Positions 20,945 to 34,374 of a stretch of DNA of 64,000 nt are shown piece after piece. How positions within the stretch are numbered: the stretch's first letter is position 1; each line of letters opens with the position of its first letter. Origin of the DNA: Mytilus galloprovincialis (taxonomy: Eukaryota > Mollusca > Bivalvia > Mytilida > Mytilidae); assembly GCF_965363235.1 (NCBI RefSeq), contig NC_134845.1, positions 31,560,524 to 31,624,523 on the forward strand, written 5' to 3'. The position numbers were made by a program, and so were the translations under genes. Below the pieces are notes generated by a model. That model did not search any database. It was not told the DNA's origin and worked only from the letters and a program-made list of their open reading frames with translations.

Positions 20945-21890
20945 TGTCAGATAACTTCATCCAACTTTGTACTTATACATTGCTAACATATATATTCTGT
21001 AAAGTACTGTTTATTACCTGTATTCGTTGTTTTTTCTTTCTTAAATAGTATGCATGATTTGTTACCACCAAATATATGATATACCTATATGCCTTTAGAA
21101 AAGTAAAGCTGATAACGTATGCTCACACAATTGGCCAGTATAGACGTATTACAAGAGTTATCTTTCTTATGTAATTAGTCTAGGTATTTATGAAATGCTT
21201 GCTAGATGTACTTATGTTTTCAGATTGCAGAAAATAGAATAGTTATTGACACTGAATCACACAGATATTAGAATAGTTTCAACCCACCAAATCCGGAGGT
21301 CTTTTGAGAATAATAAGAAATGACTCAAAAGGTTTTTTTTCAATGTCCATTAGTTTTTTTTTTTAATTTTAAATCATTTTTGTGTGCATCTGCATGATAA
21401 CAAATAAAAACAGCAAATGTTTGACTGAACGTGAACTACTTGAATACAGGTGTATTCAGGACTGCTGACGTACTTAATTATGCTTTCCTGGTCAGTAAAA
21501 AAATATCACATGTCTTTAATAGATCAATACACACACTAACAAATATGATCAAATTGTTTATTTTTTTGGTTAATTTTCGGTGTTTTTGCTTTGCATGTAG
21601 TAATTATGCAAAATTGTTTAATTGCAAGGACCGCACTTTTTAAACAAACACCGTGAACTACCTGATGTTCGATTTAACGAAAAACACCAGTCAGCTAATG
21701 TCATTTTTACAACTTGAGCTATTTTTTCGTTACACACATGTCATAATTTCCATAAATTTCCATTTCGATTTACTTTTAATTGTCATTTTACTACTGTATA
21801 TCTTGTAATCTTATGTTAACTCGAGGTTATCTCTAGTCAAACAAATTTTTTCATCGATATGAAATTACTAGCAGCCATTTTATGTCTCAT
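20945..21890. other. Unassigned AT-rich DNA
   Basis: No gene or RNA seen. There are poly-T runs near 21335-21365. Confidence 0.4.
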
Positions 21891-21904
21891 CAATTCAGTG
21901 ATAT

Positions 21905-21985
21905 CATATGTTGGTCCTTTGATCCGGGCATTTTATCTCCTGCACCAGAAATTGAACAGTGGAATGTAAACCTGTATTTCTCACC
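21905..21985 (+). repeat. Inverted repeat arm A (about 80 bp)
   Basis: TATGTTGGTCCT, GATCCGGGCATTTTAT, CTGCACCAGAAATT and GGAATGTAAACCTG recur, reversed, at 22462-22545. In plus frame both copies read DPGIL.APEI..WNVNL, so the arm may derive from a coding repeat. Confidence 0.7.
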
Positions 21986-22461
21986 TTAAATTGACCACAA
22001 AGGGACAATTAATTGAAGTTGTAGTATGCAATTTCACAAAACCTCCTTAAAAGGTATAAAAAAGCAACATATTAATAAGAATGCTTTTGGCACACTTTAA
22101 TATTTTTTAGACGTTGTTAATGGCAAATTATGAAAATTGTTAATGCAATAAGTTTTCACCTCCAGGGATAAATAAGTGAAGCTATACGAAAACAAGTGCT
22201 CAATTAAGCCTACGCTTTCCCTTTTATGACCTGAATCAGGCAATCTAATCAGTACATCGAATTTAATTGGAATTACAACAAACCCAATACTTGGTCATTC
22301 AATAAAAAATAACTGACTTAATTCCGAACTTGTCCATCTGTTGTGTTTTTTTACAATATGATATTATACAAGAGGTCAATTTCTAAAAGTATATATTCTG
22401 AAAAATTGTATACTCTAATTTTCATTGAATTAATATCCCTTTAGGATACATTTAAGACGAG

Positions 22462-22545
22462 ACATGCAGGTTAACATTCCACCTCTTAATTTCTGGTGCA
22501 GAAAATAAAATGCCCGGATCGAGCAGAGGACCAACATGGGATATA
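22462..22545 (-). repeat. Inverted repeat arm B (about 80 bp)
   Basis: Reverse-orientation partner of 21905-21985, about 480 bases away. The minus-strand frame reads VGPLLDPGILFSAPEIKRWN, then VNLHVSS. The 158-codon open frame containing it also runs across the CAAA microsatellite and is unlikely to be a gene as such. Confidence 0.7.
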
Positions 22546-22657
22546 TCTTCGACAAAACATATTTGATAGTTAGACACCACCACATCAAACAAAATGGTTT
22601 TTAACTCAAAAGATTTCAAAAAGCAATGCAATAATGCATCTTTCTGAGGTAAAACAT

Positions 22658-22712
22658 CAAACAAACAAACAAACAAACAAACAAACAAACAAACAAACAA
22701 ACAAACAACAAA
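22658..22712. repeat. (CAAA)n microsatellite
   Basis: About 13 tandem AAAC/CAAA units, almost perfect. They read as poly-Cys-Leu-Phe-Val on the minus strand. Confidence 0.97.
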
Positions 22713-22714
22713 CA

Positions 22715-23445
22715 TACAAGACCATACAAATACCACCTGTACTAAAAGAAAATGTAGTAACAGATGGAAATTTCTTTGTAGGCATTTCAAACTTTTTATC
22801 ACTTGAAGCACCGTTTCGGTACTTACAAAGTTATTAATAGAGATTTCCAGTAAAACGACACACGCCCGTAACCAATTAAAGCATATTATTTCACTAGTTT
22901 TTGCGGTGTTTTTTTTTATGTCTTCCAAAAAAGTGTGAGATATTTTTCACAGTTTTGAAATAAATTAGTTTAAACTAAAAATTCATAAATGGTGTTTTCA
23001 ATTTCATTAGTTTTATTTGTGTTGATATTTTTGTAAAATAATAGAACAACTCAGTAATGATTGAAAGATTAAAATCAGATATCTTGAAAGGAAGACTTGA
23101 ATGTTAAAGGGGAATAACTCTTTCTAGTCAAGTACAGGGCATGGTTTTTTTTTAATTTAAAAAAGAGGTTAGTGAAAGCATATTATACGAATTTGCATGA
23201 ATATTTTTAAAAGTTAAAAATAAACATCCTTGAATGGGACATTTATAACTTGACATATTTTGTTCTCACTATATATAGTGTTATCTGTACATCAAGTCAC
23301 ATTCATAGGAGAGAAAAGTTGTAGTTGGTAGCTGCATTAAGGTAAATCAAGCTAAAGTCAGCAGTTCCTTTGAATGTATTTTCTGATTAACCTTCATCAA
23401 AACCATTCAACGCAAAGTTTTGGATCTAAATATGCATATATATAT
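22715..23445. other. Unassigned AT-rich DNA
   Basis: No feature recognised. Confidence 0.4.
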
Positions 23446-23448
23446 AGG

Positions 23449-23755
23449 AAAGAGTGACGAAAGTCCCAAAGGGACAGTAAAACTCATAAATCGAAAACCA
23501 ACGGACAACGCTATGGCTGAAAATGAAAAAGACAAACATACAAACAATAGTAAACACGACATAACATAGAAAAGACTAAGCAACACGAACCCAACCAAAA
23601 ACTGGGGGTGATCTCAGGTGCTCCGGAAGGGTAAACAGATCCTGCTCCACATGTGGCACCCGTTGTGTTGCTCATGTTATTACAAACCCGATAAATAGTA
23701 TAATTCGGTAGGTCACATTCATGAAAGGGACGGGGATTGTAGTTGCGACGGGTAC
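23449..23755 (-). repeat. Retroelement 3' tail, minus copy
   Basis: Reverse complement of 4485-4795: GGTGCTCCGGAAGGGTAAAC, CAGATCCTGCTCCACATGTG, then CAACGCTATGGCTGAAAATG. It ends at GATTGTAGTTGCGAC, the sequence that joins the RT stop in the 4-kb copy, so only the tail is present. Confidence 0.8.
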
Positions 23756-23918
23756 CACGCATGGAGCAGAATGTGCTTTCTCTTCCGGAGCACATGATAC
23801 CATCCCCATATTTTGGTCGGTTTCATGCTCGTAAGGCCTCAGTTTTCTATGTTGTTTTGTGTACTGTTCTTTGTGTTTGTGTTTGTCTTTTTTAGTCATG
23901 ATGTTGTCAGTTTATTTT
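23756..23918 (+). repeat. Diverged retroelement 3' tail, plus copy abutting the minus copy
   Basis: CATGGAGCAGAATGTGC, TTCTCTTCCGGAGCACATG, GTTTTCTATGTTGTTTTGTG and AGTCATGATGTTGTCAGTTT follow the same order as 4575-4735, in the opposite orientation to its neighbour. The two copies meet at about 23755 with no spacer. Confidence 0.65.
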
Positions 23919-23919
23919 G

Positions 23920-26130
23920 TACTTATTTAAGATAGTATAAAGACATTAATCGTAATAAGTTAAGTTATAAATTTTGCGAAGCATTTATGTTCAAAATATT
24001 TCTCATTTATATATATTTTAATATTATTTCTATGTGTACTGTTATGTTAAATGTATAGGAAATAGCTTGCGTGTAATTTCGCCATTTTGATTTGACAGCT
24101 CTTTGTTGCACATCATTTGTAACAAAGAAGTTCATTATGTTTGGTAAAACTACGGAAATTAAACATCGGTAAATAAAAAAAACATATATAAACTGTATAA
24201 TTACATCCTTCCAAGACAAAAATAAAACATGTGATTTTTATTTCTACGTTTAAACTCATTAGCGCATAACTATTGAAAATATATCAAGAAGGGAGGAACT
24301 CACTAATAATTGTAAGATTAACGTACAAAAGGAGTTCTTTTTATACAAATTAAGGACATTTATTGGTTATCGGTGCTTTCTATAGCTATCTTCTTCATCA
24401 TGTGCCTCAGTCATGTGCACATCATTCAGCTTTAGAAATGCAGCCTTATGATGGTGAAGTTAAAATCATATAATGTAAAAAGTATCTCTTGTTATTAAAA
24501 CTAAACAAAAACTAACGGTCATGTATGTTTGTTTTTTTTCATTTATTGTCATGCGTGTTCAGGAGGATAACAAGCTAACGTTTCGGAAGTTTCAATGTAT
24601 ACCGCCATCTTGCATTGTACAATAGAAGTACGCAAGTGGTCTAATTCTTTGCCTCAATCTGAAATTTTGAGACAGATTTACAATTTATTTGTAAGACTGT
24701 TTATGTGCATGTAGGAAGAAAAATAAGTGATTTGTTGTATCATCCTTTATGCGAAGAGCAGACACCAAATATTTGGGTTTTTCAGAATAAATTTGTCAAC
24801 ATAGTCATTAAAGTGGAGATAACTCTTATAGTAAACATATTATACTGGAATGATAGTGAAATCTGTCTTTTTTTACTTGTAGCTAGATAACAAGTTCAGT
24901 GACACCATTTTGTCTTTTTCTTTCCCAAAGCATATTATAAAACCTATGTGCTCATATTTTATTTCAAAATTCTATCTCATAGATATTTTTGTTTATTGTC
25001 ATGAACAATCTATGCAAATTAGGGAAATGTTGCACGACTTGTATCTCAAAATATATCACGGTGACCCATTCTTCTTATTATATTTTTGGCAGATAATATT
25101 TTTTGCAAACGTTCATATAAAGAGCGTGGCATTATGCAATAGAATTTCTTATGAAAGAAGCAACATTCATGGCTATTTGTTTTCTTAAATGTACCAAATA
25201 AACCGTTATTACAATCACGCGTTTCAAAGTCCGTCTGTCAGTGTTACATATATTGTTACATTTAAAAATATGCTAAACATGTACCATGATTTTATTCCGA
25301 TCTTCAACAAATTGTGTACAATGATTCTTCGTGAAAAATAATGCTATATGTCACCGGGACATATGTCAAAGTACATAGTAAAATTACTGTTTCAGAATTC
25401 CCCCTGTATCCTTGCAATCTGTGAATACGGTAACGCGGGTTCCTTTATGTGCGATATCGTCTTTCTGGATTGTGTGTGGTGTATGTTTATGAAAGTGTAT
25501 GTGGTTTGCGATCTAAATGGGGTACAACGCTGTTTCCAGTTAAAAGCAAGGTCGCGTGATATTTCGGATTGCGTTGACATGTTCCTCTTTGATGGTTACG
25601 GATGTACTTTACACTGTTTGGTATAGTTATAAAAATATATGGAACACAACTGTTTTAACTTTCGCATTCTCCATAATAAGAGCAACCTAGCTGTGTGTTT
25701 AATATTTAATCATTCTCAAATATTGACATTTATCTTAATCCACCAGCTTTCTGCTTATTCATATACTTAAATTATAACGCGTCTAAGTTACCAAAACCTC
25801 AAGAGACGAGTACCATCTATTTCTATATAATTAATTTGTCAAAAACATGAAACTAAAAAGGAAATTTTAGTATTTCTTAATGACAAAATAATGTAGGAGA
25901 CATTGAGATTATTTAATATAGAGGGTCTTTAAGGGGGTGAAGTAGTTTATCATTGGATTGTAACACTGTTTGACGTACAAAACCATACCAACTGTATCTT
26001 CTTGAAGTGTAAAAAATCTTAAAAATGGGTTGCTTAGATTTCCTAACCTATAAATTGTATCATGTTTAAATAATTTTCAAAATGTATAAAATTTAGATAA
26101 ACCCCCTTACAGACAAGACTATACTTATCA
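23920..26130. other. Unassigned DNA; one open frame of unknown meaning
   Basis: Mostly AT-rich. At 25348-25626 an open frame of 92 codons has slightly higher GC and several Cys, but no known motif, signal peptide or flanking splice pattern I could trust. The antisense frame is open as well, which weakens the case. Confidence 0.35.
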
Positions 26131-29100
26131 GCAAGGCATCTACTCATCTCTAGGTAACCGTAATCGGGTGCTATATTTTATACTGACTAACTTCTTTAGA
26201 ATAAACACTATAAACAAATACGTGCGTGTATTTTGGATGTTATATATGATAAGACCCATCTGTATGTCCGACCCTTGATGTGCAGTTGATCCTTATTTAT
26301 AATATAATTGTTTAGATAAAGGGACTTAACGTGTGAGATATTGGTTTGTAATGGGGAATCAATTCCTTGTCAATGGATTGTTTAAATCAAAGGATCAAGA
26401 TTTTTGGTAAAATTAAAAGTAATAAAACATCATTAGGATTACAATTGTCAAATTATATTATTCAATGTAAACATTCTACACTACACAGGGACATGATAAG
26501 TAGAACCAATCTTGAACAGAAACCATCTTTATGTCTACTTAACAGTGGAGCTCCCTTTTAGATCTATGACCGTATTTCAAATTGATAAATGTAAGGGTTC
26601 TTTTTTTTGTGTCCCTCGGTTTTCATGAAATGTGTAAAAATGTTGAAATTTATGCAAATACTTTCAAAAAGACTTAACTTTAACAGCTTCATATGTTTCG
26701 TCAATCCTCAACCCAAAAGACTGCTAAGCAGGGGATGGAGTTCCCCGTTAGATTAAGTGCGATTTTTGTTTTGGAGAAATGTAAGTTTTGAAGATATGTC
26801 AATGTTACACCATACACTCACACAGAACGTTCATTTTTCAGTACGGGAGTCAATTCTATCTCATATTTTCAAGATTTAGACATTTTCGGTTTGATAAAGG
26901 GTTTAGCTAAAATGATTTACTAGATAATCTCAAATTAAATAATTGTCTAACAACTGCATCAACTTCATGTTTTCACGTTTGTTATGGCGGGCGTTACCAG
27001 TGATCATGGACTTACAAGCAAAATATAATGTAAATACAATTAATAACACGAAAAATGATTGATAATTATTATATTTAATGATAATTAAATGTTGGTGGAC
27101 ATGTTGTCAGATGATTACAGCATGATATATCATACCTGATATAACCTGCATGTCTACCTGGGCAGGTTACCTTTGATCTAATATTACAGGTAGGTTTGAT
27201 GACATTATTAATAATTATTGAATTGATCATCGCATTTATCACAAGTTTGGTCATAGTTGAGAATCCTTTATTATGTAAAAAAAATGTTCGGACTCATAAA
27301 AATATAATAATACACTACATACCGAAAACATTGCATTTTGTCATGATTCAAAAACTATACTCTGTTTTATATCAAATACTAGAAAATAGACCTTTGTTGC
27401 AACTGTGAGAAATTACAGGTCTATAGGCGTCTTTGCCTTAAAAAAAAGTCTGCACATTCTCTAGAAAAAAGCCATATAAACACTTGTATATATTTTTGTT
27501 AGTTGTGGAAAAAAAATCTATTCAGATGAATCTTATGGTAAAACATCATATATAAGACATATAAGATATAAAAATATGTAAATACGCATATTCGCATGAT
27601 GTGTGACAAAATCCATTTTATTAAATTGCGATTAATTACTGAAATCTTGAAAATATATTGAAAATATCAATTACGATATTCTGCAAATAAAAATATGAAA
27701 ATATGAAATAAAATAATTTTGGGCCAATTTGACAAGTGTCAACTTTTAAATGAAACGGAATCTTCATTTCATGTAATTTTTATCTTTCTTTTTTTAATTA
27801 AAATTTGATACGAATATATATAGCGGCAACATTTGGGGTAAAATAATTCCAAGTACTTTTAATTTTAATATAAGATTTCAAAAACAAAATTGTAATCTAA
27901 CTTTCATTTTTATGATTGTTTTATTATAGAATGTGATCGTTAGTTATTTGATACAAACAATTTACTACCCAGGTCAATGATTAAGCCGATCTCTGGGATT
28001 GATAAAGGAAGGGGGAAGACGAAAACCACAGAACACAAAGACGAGAGGGAATATTTTACGGATTTTATTATACTATTATATAAAATTTAATTGATACTAA
28101 ACGCTCAACTCTTTTATAAAGCGCCAAGTGAGTAATAAAATCTTAAATAAAGTTTTTATGTCTAATACATATATTTATAACTCCTTAAATCAAGCTTTGT
28201 TGACACGAGTTTTGTATACTTTTAACCCAAGTTTATTCAAAGTCCACGACTTCAAATTATTTAGAATAAAGGATGGTGTGATTATTTATTCGTTCGTATC
28301 GCTTTCTCCATCAATCAATTTGACTGAGGTCGGGTCCTGTTTCTCACATTTTATGTGAACCTGCTGATTTTATGTTCCTATACACAGAGAACAAATAGAA
28401 AGTTAACAAATTTAACGTAACATGAGATATTTTCAATTACCTTGCACATACATATCTATGAGTAGTGTTTTGAAAATTCGAAGTGCAAAGTTGTCTTGAG
28501 TAATGTGCTCAAATATATATATATATATTTTTATATAAACAAGTCTAAATTGAATATATATATATTTTTATTTATTTTACATATAAACGTAAGATAGTCA
28601 CGTAATTTATTTTTTCTGCTGTTGTTTTTTGATGTTTTTCAGGTATATGCTTAGTGAGATTAGGAAGATCGGGAATGGATCAAGCCGGAGACAATTGATT
28701 TTTTGACTTAATGGAGTATGGCAATTATCATAGAGGATGAACTTTTCGACTCTTTATAATAACACAATATTGCAGTGGTTGTGTCTAGTTATATCGTGAA
28801 CTGTTATTGCGATTAAACGTTTTTCCGAATGCTTTTAAATTGAGGATGAAACATTCTTATATAAATACTTGATGCTGATTTGAAACAGACAGTGCTAGTT
28901 TTTACACATCTTATAAAATGCTGATATCTTGATGGTGGACGTTTACTAACAAAGAAAGGAGAAAACTTTAATTCAACTGTAAAAGCATATAGATATATGC
29001 GTTTCCAAAGACTAATTTCTTTTTAATGCATTTTGATATTTTTCATTGTTTGTTAGTATAAACTTTAATAAAACAGTTGTCACAGTACTGGTGCAGTGGC

Positions 29101-29195
29101 GGGATCTGGCAAGATGACAGGGGGTTATGACCCTATAATTCTACGTTAAACCATATGTCAAAATATTCTACTGTGGTACCACAGGGAAGTTGTGT
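26131..29195. other. Unassigned AT-rich DNA
   Basis: No gene recognised. AT dinucleotide runs lie at 28508-28530 and 28553-28575. A CAGTGGCGGGATC word at 29094 resembles one end of the MITE family, but no matching right end was found. Confidence 0.4.
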
Positions 29196-29199
29196 TTTT

Positions 29200-30452
29200 A
29201 GCTCACCTGGCCCAAAGGGCCAAGTGAGCTTTTCTCATCACTTTTCGTCCGGCGTCCGGCGTTAGCTTTTACAAAAATCTTCTCCTCTGAAACTACTGGG
29301 CCAAATCAAACCAAACTTGGCCACAATCATCATTGGGGTATCTAGTTTAAAAAATGTGTGGCGTGACATGGTCAACCAACCAAGATGGCCGCCACCGCTA
29401 AAAATAGAACATAGGGGTAAAAAACAGTTTTTGGCTTATAACTCAAAAACCAAAGCATTTTGAGGAAATCTGACAGGGATAAAAATGTTTATCAGGTCAA
29501 GATCTATCTGCCCTGAAATTTTCAGATGAATCGGTCAATCGGTTGTTGGGTTGCTGCCCCTGAAATGGTAATTTTGAGGAAATTTTGCTGTTTTTTGTTA
29601 TTATCTTGAATATTATTATAGATAGAGATAAATTGTAAACAGCAATAATGTTCAGCAAAGTAAGATCTACAAATAAGTCAACATGACCAAAATGGTCAGT
29701 TGACCCCTTTAGGAGTTATTGCCCTTTATAGTCAATCTTTAACCATTTTTCATAAATCTAAGTAATCTTTTACAAAATCTCCACTGAAACTACTAGGCCA
29801 CAATCATCTTTGGGGTATCTAGTTTGAAAAATGTGTCCGATGACCTGGCCATTCAATCAAGATGGCCGCCACGGCTAAAAATAGAACATAGGGGTAAAAT
29901 GCAGTTTTTGGCTTATAACTATGAAACCAAAGCATCTAGAGCAAATCTGACAAGAAGTTAAATTGTTAATCAAGTCAATATCTATCTGCCCTGAATTTTT
30001 CAGATGAATTGGACAACTGGTTGTTGGGTTGCTGCCCTCCAATTGGTAATTTTTAAAGAAATTTTGCCGTTTTTGGTTATCTTGAATACTATTATAGATA
30101 GCGATAAACTGTAAACAGCAATAATGTTCAGCAAAGTAAGATCTACAAATAAGTCAACATGACCTAAATGGTCAATTGACCCCTTAAGGAGTTATTGCCC
30201 TTTATAGTCAATTTTTAACAATTTTCATTAATTTGGTAAATTTATGTAAATTTTTACCAAATATAGTTCTCTGTTACTAATGGGCAAAGTTCATTATAGA
30301 TATAATTGTAAGAAGCAAAATCGTTCAGTAAAGTAAGAACTTCAAACACATCACCATCACCAAAATACAATGTTGTCATGAATCCATTTGTGTCCTTTGT
30401 TTAATATGCACATAGACCAAGGTGAGCGACACAGGCTCTTTAGAGCCTCTAG
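29200..30452. mobile_element. Hairpin-ended dispersed element with internal 0.5-kb duplication
   Basis: The left end is a hairpin: AGCTCACCTGGCCC / GGGCCAAGTGAGCT around AAA (29200-29230). The right end has GACCAAGGTGAGC, complementary to the left end, followed by a second hairpin GGCTCTTTAGAGCC (30434-30447). The body consists of two diverged direct units, about 29266-29766 and 29767-30230, each with CAAGATGGCCGCCAC, CTAAAAATAGAACATAGGGG and GTCAACATGACC landmarks. No open frame is preserved. It is a non-autonomous, high-copy type of element in molluscs as far as I recall; its class is unknown to me. Confidence 0.75.
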
Positions 30453-30767
30453 TTTTATAAACGGCTTTCTCTTGTTTACCAGAGCAGCCGGTTCATCACT
30501 GTTACCAGTTTTGAATTTTATCCTCCGAGTACCGAGGAAGCGTTATTCAAGTTATGGCCTAGCGTCAGTGTGGGGTCGTGCTCCTCGTTCATTCTAATTT
30601 TCCTTAGAGAAACTTTTTTTACTTCTGTTACCAGAAGGACACCTACTTGCCAATATTAAAAATGCCTGCGGTTTGTATCGTCTTGCCAGGCCTCGTTTAC
30701 TGTTTTTTCCCCTGTGGCCGATTTGATTCCATATTAGATTTCTTGAATTATTTAGTATTAGGAGTTG

Positions 30768-30880
30768 CGGAATGATTGCCTATGAGACAACTCAACTGTT
30801 AAACAACGCTGATATTATTATCTATAGGTAACCGTTCGACCTTCAACAATGAGCAAAACCGTTACCATATGCGGCCTGTT
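30768..30880 (-). repeat. R1 repeat, minus copy
   Basis: GCGGAATGATTGCCTATGAG, ACAACTCAACTG and CGTTCGACCTTCAACAATGA follow the order of the other minus copies, with more divergence. Confidence 0.75.
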
Positions 30881-32625
30881 TTATTCCACACAATATTTCT
30901 TGAATTATTTTAATCTTTAATTAACACATTGAATAGAACCCTGGCAATTATTGAACACCATGCGTTGACCTATCTTTTGGTATATTGCTGTTATTTGATT
31001 GTTGGCTCGTTGGCGTGTATTCCATAGCTCTGTTTATGTATACAATAACTGCTCTGAAAATTATCAAACAAAGGAAACATTGAATGTACGAACTTGTCTT
31101 GATGTGAAGCAAATAAAAAAAAATCGATCAATTTTGAAATCAACAATATTTTGTAATAGAAAATCTACAGTACAGTGTTACAGTGTTATTACTGAAATAC
31201 ATAAATTAACAGGGAAATGCCCAAATACGTTAAAACAAATTAAATACTGTTTTTACATTTCTTAAGCATGTGTTGGTTCTTTTTGTTATATCCATTCAAA
31301 CCATATAATCTGCTTTATCTTACCTTCTATACATCAGTCTAGGAATATGATTTGTTAAAAGCAACCGCGTGGAGAATATATAGGTTGTTAATGTAAATAA
31401 ACTCTATTTAGTAGAAACATTTTCATCTCCTTATTAGGACCTCACACTATCTACTCTTATTTGTTGGCTTCATTTTCATTTTTAATTTAAGTATAATCAT
31501 GTAATAAGAATTCGTTAACAACAAAACTGCATTGAATGTCTAGACAGGACAAGGAGGCTGAGGATTTATAAAATGTCCGCTTCCAATGTTGAGTAAGTGT
31601 GTTTCTTTGTCATATCTATAAAATTTAGAAGCCTCTCTTTTGAACATTTAGATGTCTCCACCCCTATATATCAAAACTTTCAAATATTAATTTCAAAACT
31701 TGATAAATCCCCGAAAGTTACAAACATGTATAAGTTTGTTAAAGTGCCTTAAAAAATCAACTTAACGATGTTTGAGTAGCTTCGTAACTTCCTCAACCCT
31801 TTTCAATATTTTTCCTCCCCGAGCGAGGCTGAAACCTGTACTTTTTGTTTCTAACTTCTACGACAACACCGCCTAGCATTGCGCAGAGACCTTATCCCCT
31901 CCTCTAACTCTAGCTAATACAAAATAAGCTTTCGTTTCGGGAGGTGTTACCTTCTCGTAGGAATGAAACAAGGATCTCTGATACAATACACGAAGTATTC
32001 TCTTTAGTGTACAGAAATGATCATCTACTCATCTCTTCAGTATAATTAATAGTAATATAAGTTATGAAATCAATATTAAATTGTTGTTTGTAGTATCAAA
32101 ATTAAGTATACAATCTTCAGCTACCCCCTCCCACAGACAATTGTTGGACAGTGGTAAAAGTTATTTGATATCTGCTTCAACATTGCGTCGTTGTGAATGA
32201 TTAAACAACGGTCGTCTTGGTTTTATCATCAAGAAACTACTCATCCCATCAAATGATTGCATTGCACTTTAGTTTTATAAATAATATTAAAAGTATCGTT
32301 ATCAGTTTCTGCATGTGCAGCTGAATTTCTAGAAAGTTGCATTGAAAAATGATGTTTTCTACGATAATAGAACAGTACCCCAATATAGAAAGAAGGTACC
32401 TTCAGAAGAACAATAATCTTTACCTGTTTATCGTGTCTGTCGAACACAAACATTATTATCTAAAGATATAAAAGACCAAACTCATCATTAAAAACCAAAC
32501 AAAAAAGCAGAAGAACAAGATTTATTAAAATTTGTTTACCTCACTGCAAACCTAATTGAATATCCGTGAATAAGAGTTTATGTAGAACATTGAACGGAAC
32601 TAAGGAAAACTAATGTAAAACACTC
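30881..32625. other. Unassigned AT-rich DNA
   Basis: No feature recognised. Open frames of up to 88 codons (for example 30999-31265) lack motifs and have A-rich codon use typical of chance. Confidence 0.4.
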
Positions 32626-32631
32626 GGACAT

Positions 32632-32755
32632 TACGGTATGGGTTTTGTTCATTGTTGAAGGTCGTACGGTGACCAGTAGTTGTTAACTTCTATGTCATAT
32701 GAACTCTGGTCGGGAGTTGTGTCATTGGCAATCATACCACATCTTCCAATTTTTA
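32632..32755 (+). repeat. R1 repeat, plus copy
   Basis: TACGGTATGGGTTTTGTTCA, TTGTTGAAGGTCGTACGGTG, then AGTTGTGTCATTGGCAATCA and TACCACATCTTCC. Confidence 0.85.
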
Positions 32756-34365
32756 TATTTCATATTTATTAACAACATAAAACTGAATTCTCATAAAATT
32801 CATATGGAAGAAATTTAATGTAATTTATCAATGCCTTAAATGTGTAAAAAATAAATGAATAAAAATAAATTAACACGAATATAATGAATACTACTTCAAA
32901 GAAACTGAAAACAATTGATAATGTGTTTGCTAAATAAAGTCGCTTTAATCACAAGGAAAAGGGGGAAATACCTGAAACTGAAAGATAAATAGCAATAGAG
33001 CTAATAGTAAACTACATGTCACATTCTGTAAACGTCAAGGAAAGCGAAAATTTAGCATTACAGAAAAATGAATGATAAACAGTATAATAGAAAAAAGAAA
33101 AACCCACCCACCAACACCATTGGTAATTTAATGTTAAATCTGTAACAATGACTGCCTAAAAGAGATAAAAGTTAATAATCAATATATAATATGTATAGCC
33201 TATATGAGTATTGTAAAATTATGTATTATTAAACCGGATAAAAAATAAATGTATGCTCAATGGTGTATGTCACAACTCAAAATATCCATTTTAGCTTATA
33301 CACTCTAAGCCTATAAAACGCTAGTTTCGCTAAAAAATCAATCAGTTTTTCGATGTATGATCAAAATCAAAATCAAAATTTGATTTAAGTACACAATTAA
33401 TCATGTCGTTTTATTGTAGTATTGGAAAATGAGTTTACAAACGACTTATTTTGATTTGATAAATAGGATGTTATACAAAATATATCAGTAAATGAACTGT
33501 AACTGATCTTGACACTAAATATTATGTTACTTATCGGGTACCTTAAAATACCCTAGGGATTTATTTCACGTAAATTGACTGTCAAAAACTAAATTTATTT
33601 TACCTATTAACAAAATTTATTACATGGAAATCATTGTAATTTATGTTTTGATTGATTTTGATTATATTTGACATTTTACAGAATTGACAGAAACATAAAA
33701 TCTCATTCTTTATTAATTAAACCACGTTTTTATATATTTGAGGTGTCTGTATATACATTAAATTATAATGAATATGATTTTTTTCAGTCTTCAAGGGTGT
33801 TGTTTGCTTATTGTTTATGGCGGTTATTCGTGTATAAAGAAACGAACTAATTTGAATGATTTCAGATGAATTGTATAGTTCAAAACAAACATGGAAGTGA
33901 AATAAGTAAATTAACATAAATAAATAGAACAAAATAATAAATGTAAATAAGGAATCTACCCAATAATGGCGACATCGCACAGAAATGCTCAAGGTTATTA
34001 GACTTGCATTATTAAGTTCATCCACATTTCCTTTCGTCTTCAAAAAATGTTTTAGTCTAATGGTGGGTGCGTTTTTTTGTCTTCCATTTTTGTGTCAAGT
34101 TTTTTGTTGTTATATATTGTTGTCGAAATCAAATAGTCCTAAAATGTCTTCGTAAATTTTGTATTTTGACTGCTACCATTATAAACAACAGCCTTTTCTT
34201 TTGAAATGGTAGGGTCCATGGGTAAATAGAATAAAAGATTACAGCCAGAATCTCGTCATCTGTTACAGTGATTAATTGAATGAAGACAAGGAACCCCCTC
34301 TTATGATCTACGCACATTAACCATAATCAAATGAAGTAAGAAGAAATCCCATAAATAAGACGTGT
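32756..34365. other. Unassigned AT-rich DNA
   Basis: No gene seen. Open frames overlap on both strands near 33.7-34.0 kb without motifs. Confidence 0.4.
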
Positions 34366-34374
34366 ATAATAGGA

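Noticed and set aside
22452..22928. 158-codon minus-strand open frame with a Cys-Leu-Phe-Val run
   Set aside because: Its length depends on the CAAA microsatellite and an inverted-repeat arm. No domain, and no splice context.
25348..25626. 92-codon frame with several Cys
   Set aside because: No recognised motif, no confident splice sites, and the antisense frame is open too; left as unassigned.
25931..26112. Possible MITE between TTTAAGGGGGT and AACCCCCTTA words
   Set aside because: Only about nine bases pair at the ends; too little to call.
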